NCBI GenBank assembly: GCA_015489185.1
Contig: WGAE01000246.1
Span: 1-24,968 of the forward strand
Length of the DNA: 24,968 nt
Reading direction: 5' to 3'
Source of the DNA: Campylobacterales bacterium
GTDB lineage: Bacteria; Campylobacterota; Campylobacteria; Campylobacterales; QNZT01
This document shows, piece after piece, positions 23,285 through 24,968 of the stretch. The notes under the pieces were generated by a model that saw nothing but the letters and a program-made list of their open reading frames with translations, searched no databases and was not told the origin of the DNA. Each line of letters begins with the position of its first letter. Position 1 is the first letter of the stretch. A program made the translations under genes and the position numbers.

Positions 23285-24276
23285 GAAGATTACCTGCCGA
23301 ATGGGAACCTCAGGAAAGCATTCTGATGGTCTTTCCGCACAAAAAGAGTGACTGGGCAGACGATCTTAAAAGCGCCGAATCGGTCTTTTTGCGCATCGCA
23401 AGCTCTATCTGCTTCAACCAGAAGCTCATTCTGGTCTGTGATGACAGAGAGCGGGTTAAAGAGATGTTCTGCTACCACGACAAGATCTCTTTCGTCCAGT
23501 TCGACACCAACGATACCTGGATACGCGACTTCGGACCGATCACCGTCTATGATGAGGGCGAGCGCAAACTAATCGACTTTCGCTTCAACGGCTGGGGCGG
23601 AAAGTTCGACGCGACGCTCGACGATCAGGTGACGGCGTATCTACACAAAAACTGGCACTTCGGCATCTCGCCACTGATACATGAACAGATGGTACTCGAA
23701 GGAGGCTCCATCGAAAGCGACGGCAAAGGAACGCTGCTGACTACGGCCAAATGTCTTCTCAATCCCAACCGAAATCCCGACATAACCAAAGAAGAGATCG
23801 AAGCGAAACTGACCGAACTCTTCGGACTCAAACGCATCCTCTGGCTGCACCACGGCGAACTGATCGGCGATGACACCGACGCACACATCGACACCCTCGC
23901 ACGCTTCATCGACCCCGAAACCATCGCCTACGTCACATGCAACGACCCCGACGACCCGCACTACGAAGAACTCAAAAAGATGGAAGAGGAGCTACAAAGT
24001 TTCACAACGCTGGAGGGAAAACCCTACCGGCTCATCCCCCTGCCGCTCCCCGCACCAAAATATAAAAACGGACAACGCCTGCCCGCCACTTACGCTAACT
24101 TCCTCATTGCCAACCACGTCGTCCTGCTGCCCACCTACGAAGACCCGCTTGACAAAGAGATGGTAACGCTGTTCAAAACACTCTTCCCCACCCGAGAGAT
24201 CATCCCCATCAAATCCACCCGCCTCATCGAAGAGGGCGGCTCGATCCACTGCTCGACGATGCAGGTGGCGAAATGA
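23281..24276 (+). CDS. aguA: Agmatine deiminase
   Basis: A 331 aa guanidine-modifying enzyme (PAD_porph / AguA family) that hydrolyses agmatine to N-carbamoylputrescine and ammonia, a step from arginine to putrescine. Seen: LPAEWEPQESILMVFPH (4-20), NDTWIRDFGP (77-86) with Asp83, LEGGSIESDG (139-148) with Glu140, DTDAHIDTLARF (198-209) with His202 and Asp204, and GGSIHCST with the nucleophile Cys324. All catalytic positions are present and the length is slightly below plant and Pseudomonas AguA (about 370), as usual in Helicobacter and Campylobacter. It overlaps the kinase by ATGA and its own stop overlaps the helicase start by ATGA (24273-24276). N-carbamoylputrescine amidase is not in the window. 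Wobble positions look richer in C than in neighbouring genes. Confidence 0.95.
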   Translation: MRRLPAEWEPQESILMVFPHKKSDWADDLKSAESVFLRIASSICFNQKLILVCDDRERVKEMFCYHDKISFVQFDTNDTWIRDFGPITVYDEGERKLIDFRFNGWGGKFDATLDDQVTAYLHKNWHFGISPLIHEQMVLEGGSIESDGKGTLLTTAKCLLNPNRNPDITKEEIEAKLTELFGLKRILWLHHGELIGDDTDAHIDTLARFIDPETIAYVTCNDPDDPHYEELKKMEEELQSFTTLEGKPYRLIPLPLPAPKYKNGQRLPATYANFLIANHVVLLPTYEDPLDKEMVTLFKTLFPTREIIPIKSTRLIEEGGSIHCSTMQVAK

Positions 24277-24968
24277 CCCCGCCCATCCTGCTTCCCGGTA
24301 TTCTAAAAGAGAAAGATCTCACCCTCGCACTGCGACGACTCAAGCTCAAAACTTCCGATATCAAATCGATTCATTATGCCGACAATGCGACGTTGATCTT
24401 TTTGAAAAAGCGAGTCAAGAACAAGCCGAGGAAAGAGTTGATTCCTTCCAGAAAAAGAGAAGCGGAGATATTGCGTGTCGAAGCGTTTGTCGAGGAGTAT
24501 CGCTATCTGATCGAGCAGGAGCGTACGGCGGAAATCGAAGCGCAGATTCGTGAAATCAAAACGTTAAGTGCTCATGAAAGGGAGCTTTTCGGTCGTGCGG
24601 TGCTGCACCTGAAGGGGAAGTATCTGGGAAGTGAATTCTACTATCATCTGGTGCGTTTTTCCCGAGACAAGCAAATCGAGACGGAAATCGCGAACGGCGA
24701 TATCGTTTTGGTTAGTCAGGGCAATCCCCTGCAAAGCGATCTGACCGGTACGGTGTTCGAGATAAAGCGCCACTTCATCACCGTCGCGTTTGAAAACCCA
24801 CCGCCCAAATGGGCGCTTTCCAGGGATATTCGCATCGATCTCTACATCAACGACATCACATTCAAACGGATGGAAGAGAATCTCCTGGAACTTCTGCACG
24901 CCAGGGGAAGACAGAAAAAAGTGCGTAATATCATTCTAGGACTCGATACACCCGAAGCGGCGGTACCC
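24273..24968 (+). CDS. IGHMBP2/Upf1-like SF1 helicase, N-terminal part
   Basis: An open frame of 232 codons from the ATG at 24273 to the window edge without a stop. The visible part is the N-terminal region of an AAA_11/AAA_12 superfamily 1 helicase of the IGHMBP2/DNA2/NAM7 group: LSAHERELFGRAVLHLKGKY, LVRFSRDKQIETEIANGDIV, LVSQGNPLQSDLTGTV and DITFKRMEENL are the OB-like beta-barrel sequences that precede the helicase core. Walker A is outside the window. Residues 1-65 are basic and lead-in (FLKKRVKNKPRKELIPSRKR). It is the third ATGA-linked gene after the kinase and agmatine deiminase. Bacterial members have little experimental characterisation; action on RNA or DNA ends is inferred from eukaryotic relatives. 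Confidence 0.82.
   Translation, partial: MTPPILLPGILKEKDLTLALRRLKLKTSDIKSIHYADNATLIFLKKRVKNKPRKELIPSRKREAEILRVEAFVEEYRYLIEQERTAEIEAQIREIKTLSAHERELFGRAVLHLKGKYLGSEFYYHLVRFSRDKQIETEIANGDIVLVSQGNPLQSDLTGTVFEIKRHFITVAFENPPPKWALSRDIRIDLYINDITFKRMEENLLELLHARGRQKKVRNIILGLDTPEAAVP

Noticed and set aside
1..24968. tRNA, rRNA, insertion sequence, phage or CRISPR features
   Set aside because: Looked for by eye; no tRNA-like cloverleaf, transposase, integrase, long terminal repeats or regularly spaced repeats were found.

Overview
The window reads as chromosomal DNA of a Campylobacterota (Epsilonproteobacteria) bacterium. The strongest reason is the minus-strand block bcp-queH-fabZ-lpxA-clpX-mreB-mreC-carB, whose fabZ-lpxA-clpX-mreB-mreC-carB core is a gene order I know from Campylobacter and relatives. 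Supporting signs are a Gram-negative lipid A gene, an agmatine deiminase of the Helicobacter/Campylobacter type, and T-rich promoters with a good -10 and little or no -35. Base composition looks moderate, which would suit a free-living relative (Sulfurimonas/Sulfurovum-like) better than an AT-rich host-associated one. I cannot name the genus.

Layout. 1-231: 3' end of a Nudix hydrolase. 286-5740: five tightly packed plus-strand genes: an Ala/Lys-rich lipoprotein, a histone-deacetylase-fold amidohydrolase, a FATP-like acyl-CoA synthetase, an unrecognised protein that may be glycosyltransferase-like, and a Gfo/Idh/MocA oxidoreductase. The last three are joined by ATGA overlaps or a very short gap. 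5737-6148: a cold-shock protein gene with a near-consensus promoter, a structured leader and a clear intrinsic terminator. 6163-8869 (minus): an aldonolactone-oxidase-like flavoprotein, a PPP-type phosphatase and an exported hypothetical protein. 9023-18637 (minus): a nine-gene housekeeping block covering peroxide defence, queuosine, fatty acid and lipid A synthesis, proteolysis, cell shape, carbamoyl phosphate and a short Sua5-like protein. 18724-20670 (plus): a membrane diguanylate cyclase (Cache-PAS-GGDEF). 20667-22082 (minus): an aldehyde dehydrogenase. 22178-24968 (plus): a PfkB-type sugar kinase, agmatine deiminase and the start of an IGHMBP2/Upf1-like helicase, all linked by ATGA overlaps.

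How it works together. The minus block is ordinary envelope and growth machinery, read as one or a few long transcripts, with a likely extra promoter in front of carB. The most unusual region is 1203-5740. There a deacetylase, an acyl-activating enzyme, a possible transferase and a sugar-type dehydrogenase sit together, suggesting an uncharacterised small-molecule or glycolipid modification route. No product can be named from sequence alone. No rRNA, tRNA, insertion sequence or CRISPR array was seen.

Three annotated starts were moved inward from the longest open frame (mreC, diguanylate cyclase, aldehyde dehydrogenase) on the basis of ribosome binding sites, family N-termini and neighbour overlap.
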